Shown: piece by piece, positions 46,618-55,791 of the stretch
Layout: each line of letters opens with the position of its first letter
Numbering within the stretch: position 1 is the first letter of the stretch
Source of the DNA: Psychroserpens damuponensis
GTDB lineage: Bacteria > Bacteroidota > Bacteroidia > Flavobacteriales > Flavobacteriaceae
DNA length: 64,000 nucleotides
Assembly: GCF_000826655.1 (NCBI RefSeq)
Contig: NZ_JXJO01000024.1
Location: forward strand, 310,001 to 374,000
Direction of reading: 5' to 3'
Position numbers and translations under genes: made by a program
Notes under the pieces: generated by a model
What the model was told of the DNA's origin: nothing
Database searches by the model: none
What the model saw: the letters and a program-made list of their open reading frames with translations, nothing else

Positions 46618-46990
46618 AATTACATTTGAATATGCCATTATTAGGATTGTTCCAAAAGTAGAGCGTGAAGAATTTTTTAATGTTGGTGTTATTTTATTTT
46701 CTAAGCGCAAAAAGTATTTAGGAATCAAATACAATATAGATCCCATAAAGTTAAAGGCATTTTGTAGCGAGTTAGATATTGACGCTTTAAACAAATATTT
46801 ACACGCCTGGGAATTAATTTGTGAAGGTCATCCAAATGGAGGTGCAATTGGTCAATTCGAATTATCAGATCGCTTTAGATGGTTGGCTGCTTCAAGGAGT
46901 ACTATTATTCAAAGTTCTAAAACGCATCCTGGATTGTGCGATAATCCAGAACAATCTCTAGAAACCATTTTTGAAACTTATGTATTATAA
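46607..46990 (+). CDS. DUF3037 protein, partner of HipA-like kinase
   Basis: 127 residues, soluble. FEYAIIRIVPKVEREEFFNVGVILF is the DUF3037 opening; the C-terminus has RFRWLAASRSTIIQSSKTHPGLC. The gene starts inside the last codons of the kinase gene, showing tight coupling. HipA-like kinase plus DUF3037 is, from my knowledge of annotations, a recurrent but uncharacterised pair. It could be a substrate or regulator of the kinase. Confidence 0.85.
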   Translation: MQDKITFEYAIIRIVPKVEREEFFNVGVILFSKRKKYLGIKYNIDPIKLKAFCSELDIDALNKYLHAWELICEGHPNGGAIGQFELSDRFRWLAASRSTIIQSSKTHPGLCDNPEQSLETIFETYVL

Positions 46991-46993
46991 AAA

Positions 46994-47019
46994 CAATTAC
47001 TGTTATAAAATGGTAATTG
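46994..47019 (-). terminator. terminator between convergent genes
   Basis: Stem CAATTAC/GTAATTG, 12-base loop. On the minus strand it runs into T5, so it best fits the lipoprotein gene at 47025-47681. Confidence 0.55.
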
Positions 47020-47024
47020 CATTT

Positions 47025-47681
47025 TCAATAATAAATGAGCGTTCTAGTTTCGGTATTCTCAATTTTATTTGAGTGCTTATATTTTCTTTTGATCCAATGG
47101 CCTTTGGTATCAAATTCATAATCATAATACTCTGAAACCCTTGTGGACTTTGAAGGATAAAAAGAGGTCCACTTAGTTTTTACTAAAACATTGTTTTTGT
47201 TTATATATTTTACTTGTTGTATAGTATCTCCATTTTGTTTTAAAAAAGTATGAATTGACTTTTCACAACCATCATATTCAAAAAGTACTTTTGTATTATT
47301 TTTTTCAATAATTTCTTTTAATCTACCATCTTTATAATGTACAGAAACAAACACTGTATCTACCTTTAACTTTGTTTCATAATCACTAGATGCATCATAA
47401 AAATCAGGTCGATTACTTTCATTAATTATGTATATTAATTTTGCACCTTGATAGTTGTAAGTTGTCTTTGTACCATTATTTTCATTGGCGCTTAACGTTG
47501 GTTTGCCATTTTTATCATAATGTGTTTCTTGAAAACCTACATCTATATCTTCATAATCGTTTGCGGTATAAGATTTTGCTATTTTAATACCTTTATTTGA
47601 GTAACAACCATCTTGAGAATCTGAACTTGAAGCACATGTTAGTATAAACAACAATGGAATTAAGCTATAGATTTGTATCAT
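47025..47681 (-). CDS. hypothetical lipoprotein with YD-like turns
   Basis: 218 residues; lipoprotein signal with the cysteine in LTCASSS (about 16). Repeated short strands with N-G or D-G turns (HYDKNGKPTLSANENNGTKTTYNYQG, VHYKDGRLKEI, YEFDTKGHWIKRKYKHSN) resemble the lipoprotein at 29094-29726. Surface or periplasmic; no known function. Confidence 0.5.
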   Translation of the reverse strand: MIQIYSLIPLLFILTCASSSDSQDGCYSNKGIKIAKSYTANDYEDIDVGFQETHYDKNGKPTLSANENNGTKTTYNYQGAKLIYIINESNRPDFYDASSDYETKLKVDTVFVSVHYKDGRLKEIIEKNNTKVLFEYDGCEKSIHTFLKQNGDTIQQVKYINKNNVLVKTKWTSFYPSKSTRVSEYYDYEFDTKGHWIKRKYKHSNKIENTETRTLIYY

Positions 47682-47715
47682 TTTTAAGTCTTCAAATTTA
47701 TTAACTACGATCTTG

Positions 47716-48666
47716 TTAACCTAAATACGCCAAAACATTCTGCTCAATCCTACGCTCAATATCAGAAACATCAGCTTTTACAAAAGGTTCTCCCATAATA
47801 TTTTCATACAACTCAATATAGCGATCACTTACCGTTTTAATATAGTCGTCACTCATTTCTGGTACCGTTTGTCCGTCAAGACCTTGAAAATCATTAGCAA
47901 TTAACCATTGTCTCACAAACTCTTTAGACAATTGTTTTTGTGGCTCGTTATTATCTTGTCGCTTTTGGTAGCCTTCTGCATAGAAATAACGTGAAGAATC
48001 TGGTGTATGAATTTCATCAATTAGTACAATTTTACCATCTTTAGTTTTTCCAAATTCATACTTTGTATCCACTAAAATTAAACCTCTAGAGGCTGCTATT
48101 TCTGTACCACGTTGAAACAACTTACGTGTATAATCTTCTAATATTAGATACTCTTCTTCGGAAACGATATGTTTTGAAATAATGTCTTCTCTAGAAATAT
48201 CTTCATCATGATCACCCATTTCGGCTTTGGTTGCAGGTGTGATAATTGGCTCAGGAAATTTATCGTTTTCTTTCATCCCTTCTGGCATTGCTACACCACA
48301 AAGCAAACGTCGTCCGGCTTTATATTCTCGAGCTGCATGACCAGACATATAACCTCGAATTACCATTTCTACTTTAAAAGGTTCACAAATATGACCTACT
48401 GCTACGTTAGGATCTGGAATAGAAGTTAACCAGTTGGGCACTAAATCTTGGGTAGCTTTCATCATGCTTGTTGCAATTTGATTTAAGATTTGACCTTTAT
48501 AAGGAATCCCTTTAGGCATCACGACATCAAAAGCACTTAAACGATCTGTAGCAATCATGACCAACTCTTGATCATCAATATTATAGACCGCTCTTACTTT
48601 ACCTTTATAAACACTTTTTTGTTTTGGAAAATTGAAGTTTGATTCTGTTATGGTATTATTAGCCAT
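47716..48666 (-). CDS. purC: phosphoribosylaminoimidazole-succinocarboxamide synthase
   Basis: 316 residues; SAICAR synthetase of purine synthesis, joining CAIR with aspartate using ATP. Visible are [11 protein letters not shown] (nucleotide lysine), [42 protein letters not shown] and [14 protein letters not shown]. Length matches the longer PurC branch. Not clustered with other pur genes here. Confidence 0.95.
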   Translation of the reverse strand: MANNTITESNFNFPKQKSVYKGKVRAVYNIDDQELVMIATDRLSAFDVVMPKGIPYKGQILNQIATSMMKATQDLVPNWLTSIPDPNVAVGHICEPFKVEMVIRGYMSGHAAREYKAGRRLLCGVAMPEGMKENDKFPEPIITPATKAEMGDHDEDISREDIISKHIVSEEEYLILEDYTRKLFQRGTEIAASRGLILVDTKYEFGKTKDGKIVLIDEIHTPDSSRYFYAEGYQKRQDNNEPQKQLSKEFVRQWLIANDFQGLDGQTVPEMSDDYIKTVSDRYIELYENIMGEPFVKADVSDIERRIEQNVLAYLG

Positions 48667-48766
48667 TATTTATTTTTTTGTTTACAATAACTTGAATTTT
48701 AATATTTCCGAAGAACCTATTAAATTCAGTAGTATTCAGTTTTACATTCTCAATTATACGAACGCT

Positions 48767-49720
48767 CTATTCTCTATTCTCAATACTCTTATAAGCAGCA
48801 ATTACTTTTTTCACCAACTTATGACGAATAACATCTTTATCATCTAGATATACCATGCCAATACCCTCTACGTTTTTTAATACGAGAAGCGCTTCTTTTA
48901 ATCCAGAAATAGAACGACGCGGTAAATCTACCTGACCAGGATCTCCTGTTAATAAAAACTTTGCATTTTTCCCCATACGTGTTAAAAACATTTTCATTTG
49001 GGCATGAGTTGTATTTTGACCTTCATCTAAAATGACAAAAGCGTTATCTAAAGTTCGACCACGCATAAAAGCTAGAGGCGCAATTTGTATGGTTCCGTTT
49101 TCTATAAAACTCGCCAAACGTTCTGCAGGTATCATATCACGAAGTGCGTCATATAATGGTTGCATGTATGGGTCTAATTTTTCTTTTAAATCGCCTGGCA
49201 AAAAGCCTAGATTCTCTCCTGCTTCTACTGCTGGTCGTGTTAAAATTATACGTTTAACTTCTTTGGCTTTTAAAGCTTTAACTGCCAAAGCAACACCTGT
49301 ATATGTTTTTCCGGTTCCTGCAGGACCAATAGCAAACACCATATCATTTTTTCGCATACTCTCTACCAATTTACGTTGGTTTACAGTTTGCGCTTTTATG
49401 ATTTTACCATTGACACCATGAATTATGGCTTCTCCACTTTTTTCTGAAGTATTATAATCATCGCTACTTTGACTTGTTAAAACCCGTTCAATTACGTTTT
49501 CATCTATTTTATTATACTTTCCAAAATGCACCATGAGCATGTTCATTCGTCGGTCAAACTCTTCTAGTAAATCTTCGTCTCCATAAGCTTTAATTGTATT
49601 GCCTCTGGCTACAATTTTAAGTTTAGGAAAGTAGGTTTTAAGAAGTTTAATGTTTGCATTTTGAGCTCCAAAAAATTCTTTAGGAGTGATTTCTTCAAGT
49701 TCTAAAATAAGTTCGTTCAA
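48767..49720 (-). CDS. PhoH-family ATPase
   Basis: 317 residues. Walker A AIGPAGTGKTYTGVAL (about 131-146), Walker B FVILDEGQNTT, and LTRMGKNAKFLLTGDPGQVDLP as sensor. PhoH-like proteins are cytoplasmic P-loop ATPases related to RNA helicase domains and linked to RNA metabolism. The N-terminal ~60 residues form a small KH-like region (VARGNTIKAYGDEDLLEEFDRR). Confidence 0.9.
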   Translation of the reverse strand: MNELILELEEITPKEFFGAQNANIKLLKTYFPKLKIVARGNTIKAYGDEDLLEEFDRRMNMLMVHFGKYNKIDENVIERVLTSQSSDDYNTSEKSGEAIIHGVNGKIIKAQTVNQRKLVESMRKNDMVFAIGPAGTGKTYTGVALAVKALKAKEVKRIILTRPAVEAGENLGFLPGDLKEKLDPYMQPLYDALRDMIPAERLASFIENGTIQIAPLAFMRGRTLDNAFVILDEGQNTTHAQMKMFLTRMGKNAKFLLTGDPGQVDLPRRSISGLKEALLVLKNVEGIGMVYLDDKDVIRHKLVKKVIAAYKSIENRE

Positions 49721-49932
49721 AAGCGATGAGAATTATTAATTAATCTGTTTTGTTTTATTAGATTTGTGATGAGACAAATTAAGACTCATTTTCAACATCT
49801 ATACTACCAAAAATAATTAAACTATTTTACTCTTTAGGTTACCTAAAGGTTAAAATATGATTAGTTTTTAACAGTTTTATTCAAGATTTAAAAATGAGTT
49901 CCAACAATCATTAAAACTCTATTGCTTAATCT

Positions 49933-50769
49933 ATGGCAATCATCACATTAACAACAGATTTTGGCGAAAAAGACCACTTCGCTGGAGCCATAAAAGGTGC
50001 TATTTATAGCGAATTACCTGATGTGCGAATTGTTGATATCTCACATTCTGTCTCGCCATTTAATGTACCAGAAGCTGCTTACATTATTCAAAATGCCTAT
50101 AGTAGTTTTCCTAAAGGTACTATTCATATGATTGGGATTGACTCAGAGCTCAATCCTGAAAATAAGCATATTGCAGTGCTACTAAACGATCATTATTTTA
50201 TATGTGCTAATAACGGCATTATGAGTATGATTTGTTCAGAAATTGTACCACAAAAAATTGTAGAAATAAATATTCATGATCGCGTTGCAACGAGCTTTCC
50301 TGTGCTAGATGTATTTGTAAATGTAGCTTGCCATATTGCACGTGGTGGAACGCTTGAAGTTATTGGTAAAATCATTGAAACTATTAAACCTATCAAAAAT
50401 TTAATTCCGTTTGTGAGTGAAGAACGCAGTCAAATTATTGGAAGCGTTATTTATATTGATAACTACGGAAACGTGATTACTAACATTAAACGTAAGTTTT
50501 TTGAAGACATACAGAAAACGCGTAGTTATGAAATTTCTGCACGTAATTATAAGTTTAAAACGATATATGAAAAATATAGCGATGCTATTAATTTTGATAT
50601 CCCTGAAGAAAAGCGCTATGATGATGGTAAACGCTTAGTGGTATTTAATTCATCTGGTTATTTAGAAATTGCCGTTTATAAAAGTGATAATGGAACTGTT
50701 GGAAGCGCTTCTACCCTTTTAGGATTAAAAGTTATGGATACGGTTACGATTAATTTTTCTAAAACCTAA
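49933..50769 (+). CDS. SAM hydrolase (SAM-dependent chlorinase/fluorinase fold, DUF62)
   Basis: 278 residues. LTTDFGEKDHFAGAIKG at the start (substrate Asp), VDISHSVSPFNVPEAAYII, and a C-terminal domain with YIDNYGNVITNI. This is the DUF62 family, whose common members hydrolyse S-adenosylmethionine to adenosine and methionine using a hydroxide rather than halogenating it. The region 49721-49932 upstream shows no gene or clear promoter. Confidence 0.85.
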   Translation: MAIITLTTDFGEKDHFAGAIKGAIYSELPDVRIVDISHSVSPFNVPEAAYIIQNAYSSFPKGTIHMIGIDSELNPENKHIAVLLNDHYFICANNGIMSMICSEIVPQKIVEINIHDRVATSFPVLDVFVNVACHIARGGTLEVIGKIIETIKPIKNLIPFVSEERSQIIGSVIYIDNYGNVITNIKRKFFEDIQKTRSYEISARNYKFKTIYEKYSDAINFDIPEEKRYDDGKRLVVFNSSGYLEIAVYKSDNGTVGSASTLLGLKVMDTVTINFSKT

Positions 50770-50783
50770 TAAAAAATCATTCA

Positions 50784-50981
50784 ATGAAAGACAAACAACG
50801 TTGGTCGGAGAAACCAATACCAAGTTTTATAATAGCAATCATCGGCCTATTATTTATAGTATTTGCCTTAGTTAATCTATTAGGTTTTATAGAGCAACCT
50901 ATGCAAAACACCTCTAGCATTTTAGGGTTAATATTAGGTGTTATCTTAATGTATCCTATCTTTAAGACAAAGCAAAAATAA
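50784..50981 (+). CDS. small membrane protein
   Basis: 65 residues, two transmembrane segments (about 13-32 and 42-58) between short charged ends (KDKQRWSEKPIPS; KTKQK). It resembles the 75-residue protein at 51315 in layout. Fifteen bases from the SAM hydrolase gene, so likely co-transcribed. No family recognised. Confidence 0.55.
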   Translation: MKDKQRWSEKPIPSFIIAIIGLLFIVFALVNLLGFIEQPMQNTSSILGLILGVILMYPIFKTKQK

Positions 50982-51010
50982 AATTGAGATAAACTTATAC
51001 AATAATTAAT

Positions 51011-51307
51011 ATGCTCATTAGAATCGTAAAACTAAGCCTAGACCCCTTAAGAATTGAAGAATTTCTAAATAATTTCGAATCTCAAAAAGAGCACATTAGA
51101 GGTTTTGAAGGCTGTGAGTTTTTAGAATTGTATCGCGATAAATACAACACCAATATCTTTTTTACGTATAGTTATTGGCAAACCGAAGCCGATTTAGAGA
51201 ATTACAGACATTCCAATTTATTTCAAGGCATTTGGGCAAAAACAAAACCTATGTTTAATGGAAAGCCTGAAGCTTGGAGTGTCAATAAATTAGCCAGTTT
51301 ACAGTAA
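51011..51307 (+). CDS. antibiotic-biosynthesis-monooxygenase-like (ABM) protein
   Basis: 98 residues in a single ferredoxin-like ABM fold: MLIRIVKLSLDP, FEGCEFLELYRDKYNTN, YSYWQTEADLENYRHSNLFQ. Members act as small monooxygenases or as unknown dimeric proteins. Eight bases separate it from the next small membrane-protein gene. Confidence 0.75.
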   Translation: MLIRIVKLSLDPLRIEEFLNNFESQKEHIRGFEGCEFLELYRDKYNTNIFFTYSYWQTEADLENYRHSNLFQGIWAKTKPMFNGKPEAWSVNKLASLQ

Positions 51308-51314
51308 AACTATA

Positions 51315-51542
51315 ATGACCGAAGAAAACATCAAAAAAAGTTGGAGAAACTTACTAATACCAATTTGTATAGGTATTATTATTTTTTTGGTAGCTTTATA
51401 TTTTAATCGTTTTGGAAGTAAACGCCCAACACCACAAACTATTAGCTTATTTGGTTGTGTACTTGGATTAATATTTATTATTTTTCCCGGAATTAGAATG
51501 ATTAAATTCAAAACATTTTTAAAACAGCATAACAAACATTAA
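51315..51542 (+). CDS. small membrane protein upstream of gldF
   Basis: 75 residues with two transmembrane segments (about 14-29 and 41-58). Layout resembles 50784-50981 (KSWRNLLIPI versus RWSEKPIPSF; then a Q-T-I-S/T-S-S-I hinge before the second helix). gldF starts on the next base after its stop. Confidence 0.55.
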   Translation: MTEENIKKSWRNLLIPICIGIIIFLVALYFNRFGSKRPTPQTISLFGCVLGLIFIIFPGIRMIKFKTFLKQHNKH

Positions 51543-52271
51543 ATGTTCTCAATACTAAAAAAAGAAATAAACACCTTTTTCGCGTCACCAATTGGCTACT
51601 TGGTCATTGCGGTATTTTTATTACTTAACGGTTTATTTCTCTGGTTATTTAAAGGTGATTTTAATGTGCTCGATAACGGTTTTGCAGATTTATCTACCTT
51701 CTTTTTATTAGCACCTTGGATTCTTATTTTCCTAGTGCCAGCCGTAACCATGAGAAGTTTTGCAGATGAGAAAAAACAAGGCACATTAGAACTTTTACTT
51801 ACCAAACCCATAAGTCATTTAAACATCGTTTTAGGCAAATATTTAGGTGCATTTGTATTGATCATTTTTGCACTAATCCCAACACTATTATATGTATTTA
51901 CCATCTCAAAACTAGGAAATCCTGAAGGTAACCTAGACATGGGAAGTGTTATGGGATCGTATTTTGGCTTATTGTTTCTAATCGCTGCTTACACAGCCAT
52001 TGGTGTATTTGCCTCTAGCCTATCAGACAATCAAATAGTAGCCTTTATCGTTGCCGTATTTATTTGCTTCTTTTTCTATTTTGGCTTTGAAGGCTTATCA
52101 AATTACAATCTATTTGGAGATGCATTTTATATAGAAAAATTAGGTATGGAATCGCACTTTAAAAGTATGAGTAGAGGCGTATTAGACTCTAGAGATATCA
52201 TTTACTTTTTAAGCATAACGGCCTTATTTATTGTATTAACAAAATTAAATATCAAACGCGCTAACCAATGA
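51543..52271 (+). CDS. gldF: gliding-motility ABC transporter permease GldF
   Basis: 242 residues, six membrane segments. ABC-2-type permease: FFASPIGYLVIAVFLLLNGLFLW, then FADEKKQGTLELLLTKPIS (EAA-like loop). GldF with GldG and the ATPase GldA forms an ABC transporter implicated in gliding in Flavobacterium johnsoniae. gldA is not in this window. Overlaps the next gene by 4 bases (ATGA). Confidence 0.9.
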   Translation: MFSILKKEINTFFASPIGYLVIAVFLLLNGLFLWLFKGDFNVLDNGFADLSTFFLLAPWILIFLVPAVTMRSFADEKKQGTLELLLTKPISHLNIVLGKYLGAFVLIIFALIPTLLYVFTISKLGNPEGNLDMGSVMGSYFGLLFLIAAYTAIGVFASSLSDNQIVAFIVAVFICFFFYFGFEGLSNYNLFGDAFYIEKLGMESHFKSMSRGVLDSRDIIYFLSITALFIVLTKLNIKRANQ

Positions 52272-52762
52272 TTATTACAATTAAGTTAGTGGTTTTTATG
52301 TGCATTACATTTGTGCTTGTTTTTCTATTTGTAAAAACGATAGACAAACGCATTTGGCTTACATTTTTAGTGAGTTTAGCATTAACACCTTTGGTTTATT
52401 TTTATGCTGTATATCCACTAATTAATATTTTTAGTAACTACCATCATGAAAAGCAGTTTTCTTCAAAAATTTGGCAAGACAAACCAGCATTACGTTATGA
52501 ATTGTCTGAGGATATGATTACTTCGGAAATTTTAGTTGGTAAGACCAAAACAGCCATTGAATCACTTTTAGGAACTTACGAATGGTTATCTTGGGACGAT
52601 ACAAAAAAAGATCACAACCCAAATCAATGGAATTATGGATTAGGCCTAGAACCAGGAGCATTTAACACCAAAAAAGAATGCTTAGAATTAACATTCGAAA
52701 ATGATAAAGTTGTTAATCTAAGATTATATAAAGAAGAACAAAAATTTGATGCTGAAGAGTAA
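52268..52762 (+). CDS. hypothetical protein encoded between gldF and gldG
   Basis: 164 residues. Two N-terminal transmembrane segments (about 3-22 and 28-52) precede a soluble domain with ITSEILVGKTKTAIESLLG followed by YGLGLEPGAFN and LTFENDKVVNLRLYKE. That layout resembles a SmpA/BamE-like fold (two helices then a beta-sheet). It overlaps both neighbours (4 and 14 bases), so it is a fixed part of this operon, although gldF and gldG are usually described as adjacent. Confidence 0.65.
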   Translation: MIITIKLVVFMCITFVLVFLFVKTIDKRIWLTFLVSLALTPLVYFYAVYPLINIFSNYHHEKQFSSKIWQDKPALRYELSEDMITSEILVGKTKTAIESLLGTYEWLSWDDTKKDHNPNQWNYGLGLEPGAFNTKKECLELTFENDKVVNLRLYKEEQKFDAEE

Positions 52763-54422
52763 AAAAAATATCATCGTTATCCTTATGACATTAGTTGCGC
52801 TTATCGTAATTAACGTCATTTCTAGTTATGTTTACCAACGCGTTGATTTAACACAAGATAAACGTTACACCTTATCTAATGAGGCTTTACAAACTGTTGA
52901 GAATGTAGATTCTCCTTTAATTATAGACGTGTTTTTAGAAGGTGAATTCCCTACAGAGTTTAGACGACTTCGAGATGAAACACAGCAATTATTAGAAGAG
53001 TTTACGGTATCTAATGCTCATGTGAAATTTCAATTTATAAATCCGTTAGCCGATGAAAAAACAAGAAACCAAAACATACAGCAATTAGCGCAACGTGGTT
53101 TACAACCGTTTCAAGTTAATATTCAAGAAAACGGAAAAACATCACAAGAAGTCATTATACCTTGGGCTTTGGCAAGTTATAATGAGCAAACGGTTATTGT
53201 ACCGTTAATTAAAAATAAAATAGGTGCAACAGACCAAGAGTTGGTAAATGGTTCTATTCAAAATTTAGAGTATGTATTTGCCGAAGCCTTTAAAAAATTA
53301 GTTCATCCAAAGCAAAAAAAGATAGCGGTTTTAAGAGGTAACGGACAATTAAAAGATGTCTACGTTGCTGATTTTCTTAAAAAAATGAGTGAGCACTATT
53401 TTCTGGCACCTTTTACTTTAGATAGTGTAGCTAGAAATCCGCAAAAAACCTTGAACGACATTAAACAATATGATTTAATCATCTCAGCAAAACCTAGTGA
53501 GCCATTTTCCGAAGAAGAAAAATACCTGCTAGATCAATATACCATGAATGGCGGAAAAAGTTTATGGTTAACCGAAAGCATTATCATGGATCGTGATAGT
53601 CTGCTCAACGAATCTGGACGTGGTGTTGCAATTATGAAAGATCTAAATCTCAACGATTTTTTCTTTAAATATGGTGTACGTGTCAACCCAGTAATTGTTA
53701 ATGATATGTACTCTGCTCCAATCACATTAGCCATTGGAGAAGGCAGTGAATCGCAATTTCAACCTTTACAATGGCCTTATTCTCCTTTAGCAGCGAGCAA
53801 TCCTAATCATCCAATTACCACAAATTTAGATCCTGTAAAATTTGATTTTGCGAGCCAAATAGACACCTTAAAAAATGGTGTTGATAAAACAATATTATTA
53901 CGTAGTTCTAAATTATCAAAACTTCAAGGTGTCCCAAGAGAAATTAGCTTAGAGGTGGTTACGCAACAACCAAATCCTGAAGATTATAACGAGCCAAATC
54001 AAACCTTAGCTGTATTATTAGAAGGTGAGTTTACATCTGTTTATGACAAACGTGTAAAACCTTTTAAAATTTCCGAAGATAAAACGTTAAGTACGTCAAC
54101 TAAAATGATTGTTATTTCTGATGGTGATGTCATTAAAAACGAAGTATTAAGAGGACAACCGCAAGAATTAGGTTTTGAGTTTTTAACCAAACGTAAATTT
54201 GGAAATAAGGAGTTTCTAGAAAATGCAGTGAATTACCTTTTAAATGATGACGGACTTATAAACATTCGTACCAAAGAGGTAAAACTAGCCTTTTTAGATC
54301 CAGAAAAAATTGAAGATCAAAAAACAAAATGGCAAATTATAAATATTGCATTACCACTTGTAATTCTAGGTGTTTTTGGACTTTTATTTAACTATTTAAG
54401 AAGAAAACGATATTCAAAATAG
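52749..54422 (+). CDS. gldG: gliding-motility protein GldG
   Basis: 557 residues from ATG 52749. An N-terminal transmembrane anchor (about 8-27), then YQRVDLTQDKRYTLSNEALQ, a large extracytoplasmic domain (KKIAVLRGNGQLKD, SAKPSEPFSEEEKYLLDQY) and a C-terminal transmembrane segment (about 530-550). This is the GldG/IFT52-like ABC-associated family. Works with GldF. Starts within the preceding gene. Confidence 0.9.
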   Translation: MLKSKKNIIVILMTLVALIVINVISSYVYQRVDLTQDKRYTLSNEALQTVENVDSPLIIDVFLEGEFPTEFRRLRDETQQLLEEFTVSNAHVKFQFINPLADEKTRNQNIQQLAQRGLQPFQVNIQENGKTSQEVIIPWALASYNEQTVIVPLIKNKIGATDQELVNGSIQNLEYVFAEAFKKLVHPKQKKIAVLRGNGQLKDVYVADFLKKMSEHYFLAPFTLDSVARNPQKTLNDIKQYDLIISAKPSEPFSEEEKYLLDQYTMNGGKSLWLTESIIMDRDSLLNESGRGVAIMKDLNLNDFFFKYGVRVNPVIVNDMYSAPITLAIGEGSESQFQPLQWPYSPLAASNPNHPITTNLDPVKFDFASQIDTLKNGVDKTILLRSSKLSKLQGVPREISLEVVTQQPNPEDYNEPNQTLAVLLEGEFTSVYDKRVKPFKISEDKTLSTSTKMIVISDGDVIKNEVLRGQPQELGFEFLTKRKFGNKEFLENAVNYLLNDDGLINIRTKEVKLAFLDPEKIEDQKTKWQIINIALPLVILGVFGLLFNYLRRKRYSK

Positions 54423-54503
54423 ATTAAAAACTTGCAATACTATTCTCTTTTTTGAGGGAAATGGTTGTTAATAAGTTTGTTTTAAAAAACAAACCCTTTA
54501 AGA

Positions 54504-54511
54504 TATATTTG
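54504..54511 (+). promoter_or_regulatory. -7 box for dnaN
   Basis: TATATTTG fits TAnnTTTG, 49 nt before the ATG. A TTTG at 54476-54479 is slightly too far for the -33 element. Confidence 0.4.
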
Positions 54512-54560
54512 TAAGGCACAATTTTTATAGTGTTATCATAAAAATATATAGTATATACAT

Positions 54561-55679
54561 ATGAAATTTATAGTATCCAGTACATATTTACTAAAGCAAT
54601 TACAGGTTTTAGGCGGAGTTATCAATAGCTCTAATACGTTACCTATTTTAGATAATTTTTTATTCGATTTAAAAGATTCAAAATTAACAGTATCGGCAAG
54701 TGATTTAGAAACAACGATGTCTTCTACGCTTGATGTAGAAAGCGATGTAGATGGTAGTATTGCATTACCAGCACGTTTACTTTTAGACACCTTAAAAACG
54801 TTTCCTGAGCAACCATTAACTTTTGTTGTTGAAGATAATAATACGGTAGAAATTAGTTCTAACCATGGTAAATATGCGTTGGCTTATGCAGATGGCAATG
54901 AGTTTCCAAAATCTGTAGAATTAGATACTCCTAGTACTACAACAATTTCTGGTGATATATTAGCTACAGCGATTAGCAAAACTATTTTTGCTGCTGGAAA
55001 CGATGATTTACGTCCTGTGATGAGTGGTGTATTTTTTCAATTCTCTACAGAAGGATTAACCTTTGTAGCAACAGATGCACATAAATTAGTAAAATATACA
55101 CGTGAAGATGTAAAAGCAGATCAGGTTGCAGAATTTATTATGCCTAAAAAACCTTTAAATTTATTAAAAGGTATTTTAGCTGCTACCGATGATAATGTAA
55201 TTATTGAATACAATGATTCTAATGCAAAATTTACGTTTGAAAATACAATTTTAGTATGTCGTTTAATTGACGGAAAGTATCCTAATTATGAAGCGGTAAT
55301 CCCTAAAGAAAACCCAAATAAATTAACGATTGACAGAACACAGTTTTTAAATTCTGTACGTCGTGTGAGTATTTTCTCAAATAAGACAACGCACCAAATA
55401 CGTTTAAAAATTGCTGGTGCTGAATTAAATATTTCTGCAGAAGATATTGATTATTCTAACAAAGCAGAAGAACGTCTAACTTGTGATTACCAAGGTGATG
55501 ACATGCAAATTGGGTTTAATTCTCGTTTTTTAACTGAAATGTTAAACAACCTCAATGCAGATAATGTACAATTAGAAATGAGTTTACCAAACAGAGCAGG
55601 TATCCTAACTCCTGTTGACGGTTTAGATGTTGGTGAGCAAGTGACTATGTTGGTTATGCCTGTGATGCTGAATAGTTAA
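54561..55679 (+). CDS. dnaN: DNA polymerase III sliding clamp (beta subunit)
   Basis: 372 residues, three-domain clamp. MKFIVSSTYLLKQLQVLGGVINSS opens; FVATDAHKLVKY marks the second domain, and the C-terminus ends VDGLDVGEQVTMLVMPVMLNS with the usual hydrophobic-pocket residues. It holds the replicase on DNA. It is not beside dnaA here; the gldG-dnaN order is familiar from flavobacteria. Confidence 0.95.
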   Translation: MKFIVSSTYLLKQLQVLGGVINSSNTLPILDNFLFDLKDSKLTVSASDLETTMSSTLDVESDVDGSIALPARLLLDTLKTFPEQPLTFVVEDNNTVEISSNHGKYALAYADGNEFPKSVELDTPSTTTISGDILATAISKTIFAAGNDDLRPVMSGVFFQFSTEGLTFVATDAHKLVKYTREDVKADQVAEFIMPKKPLNLLKGILAATDDNVIIEYNDSNAKFTFENTILVCRLIDGKYPNYEAVIPKENPNKLTIDRTQFLNSVRRVSIFSNKTTHQIRLKIAGAELNISAEDIDYSNKAEERLTCDYQGDDMQIGFNSRFLTEMLNNLNADNVQLEMSLPNRAGILTPVDGLDVGEQVTMLVMPVMLNS

Positions 55680-55739
55680 ACTGCAACGAACTTTGGCAAT
55701 CGTTACTAAGTTTCCAAATAAAAAATAATAGAACTTAAA

Positions 55740-55766
55740 AAACGCGCACTTAATAAGTGCGCGTTT
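55740..55766. terminator. strong hairpin after dnaN
   Basis: A perfect 27-base palindrome: 13-bp arms AAACGCGCACTTA / TAAGTGCGCGTTT around one A. High G+C stem, T3 on the right and A-run on the left. Works for both dnaN and the convergent DUF4870 gene. Confidence 0.85.
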
Positions 55767-55791
55767 CCATTTTATCTCTATTTAAAAATAA

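Noticed and set aside
49933-50769. Halogenase function for the DUF62 protein
   Set aside because: The family fold is shared, but most members hydrolyse SAM; no halide-specific insertion was seen and there is no biosynthetic cluster.
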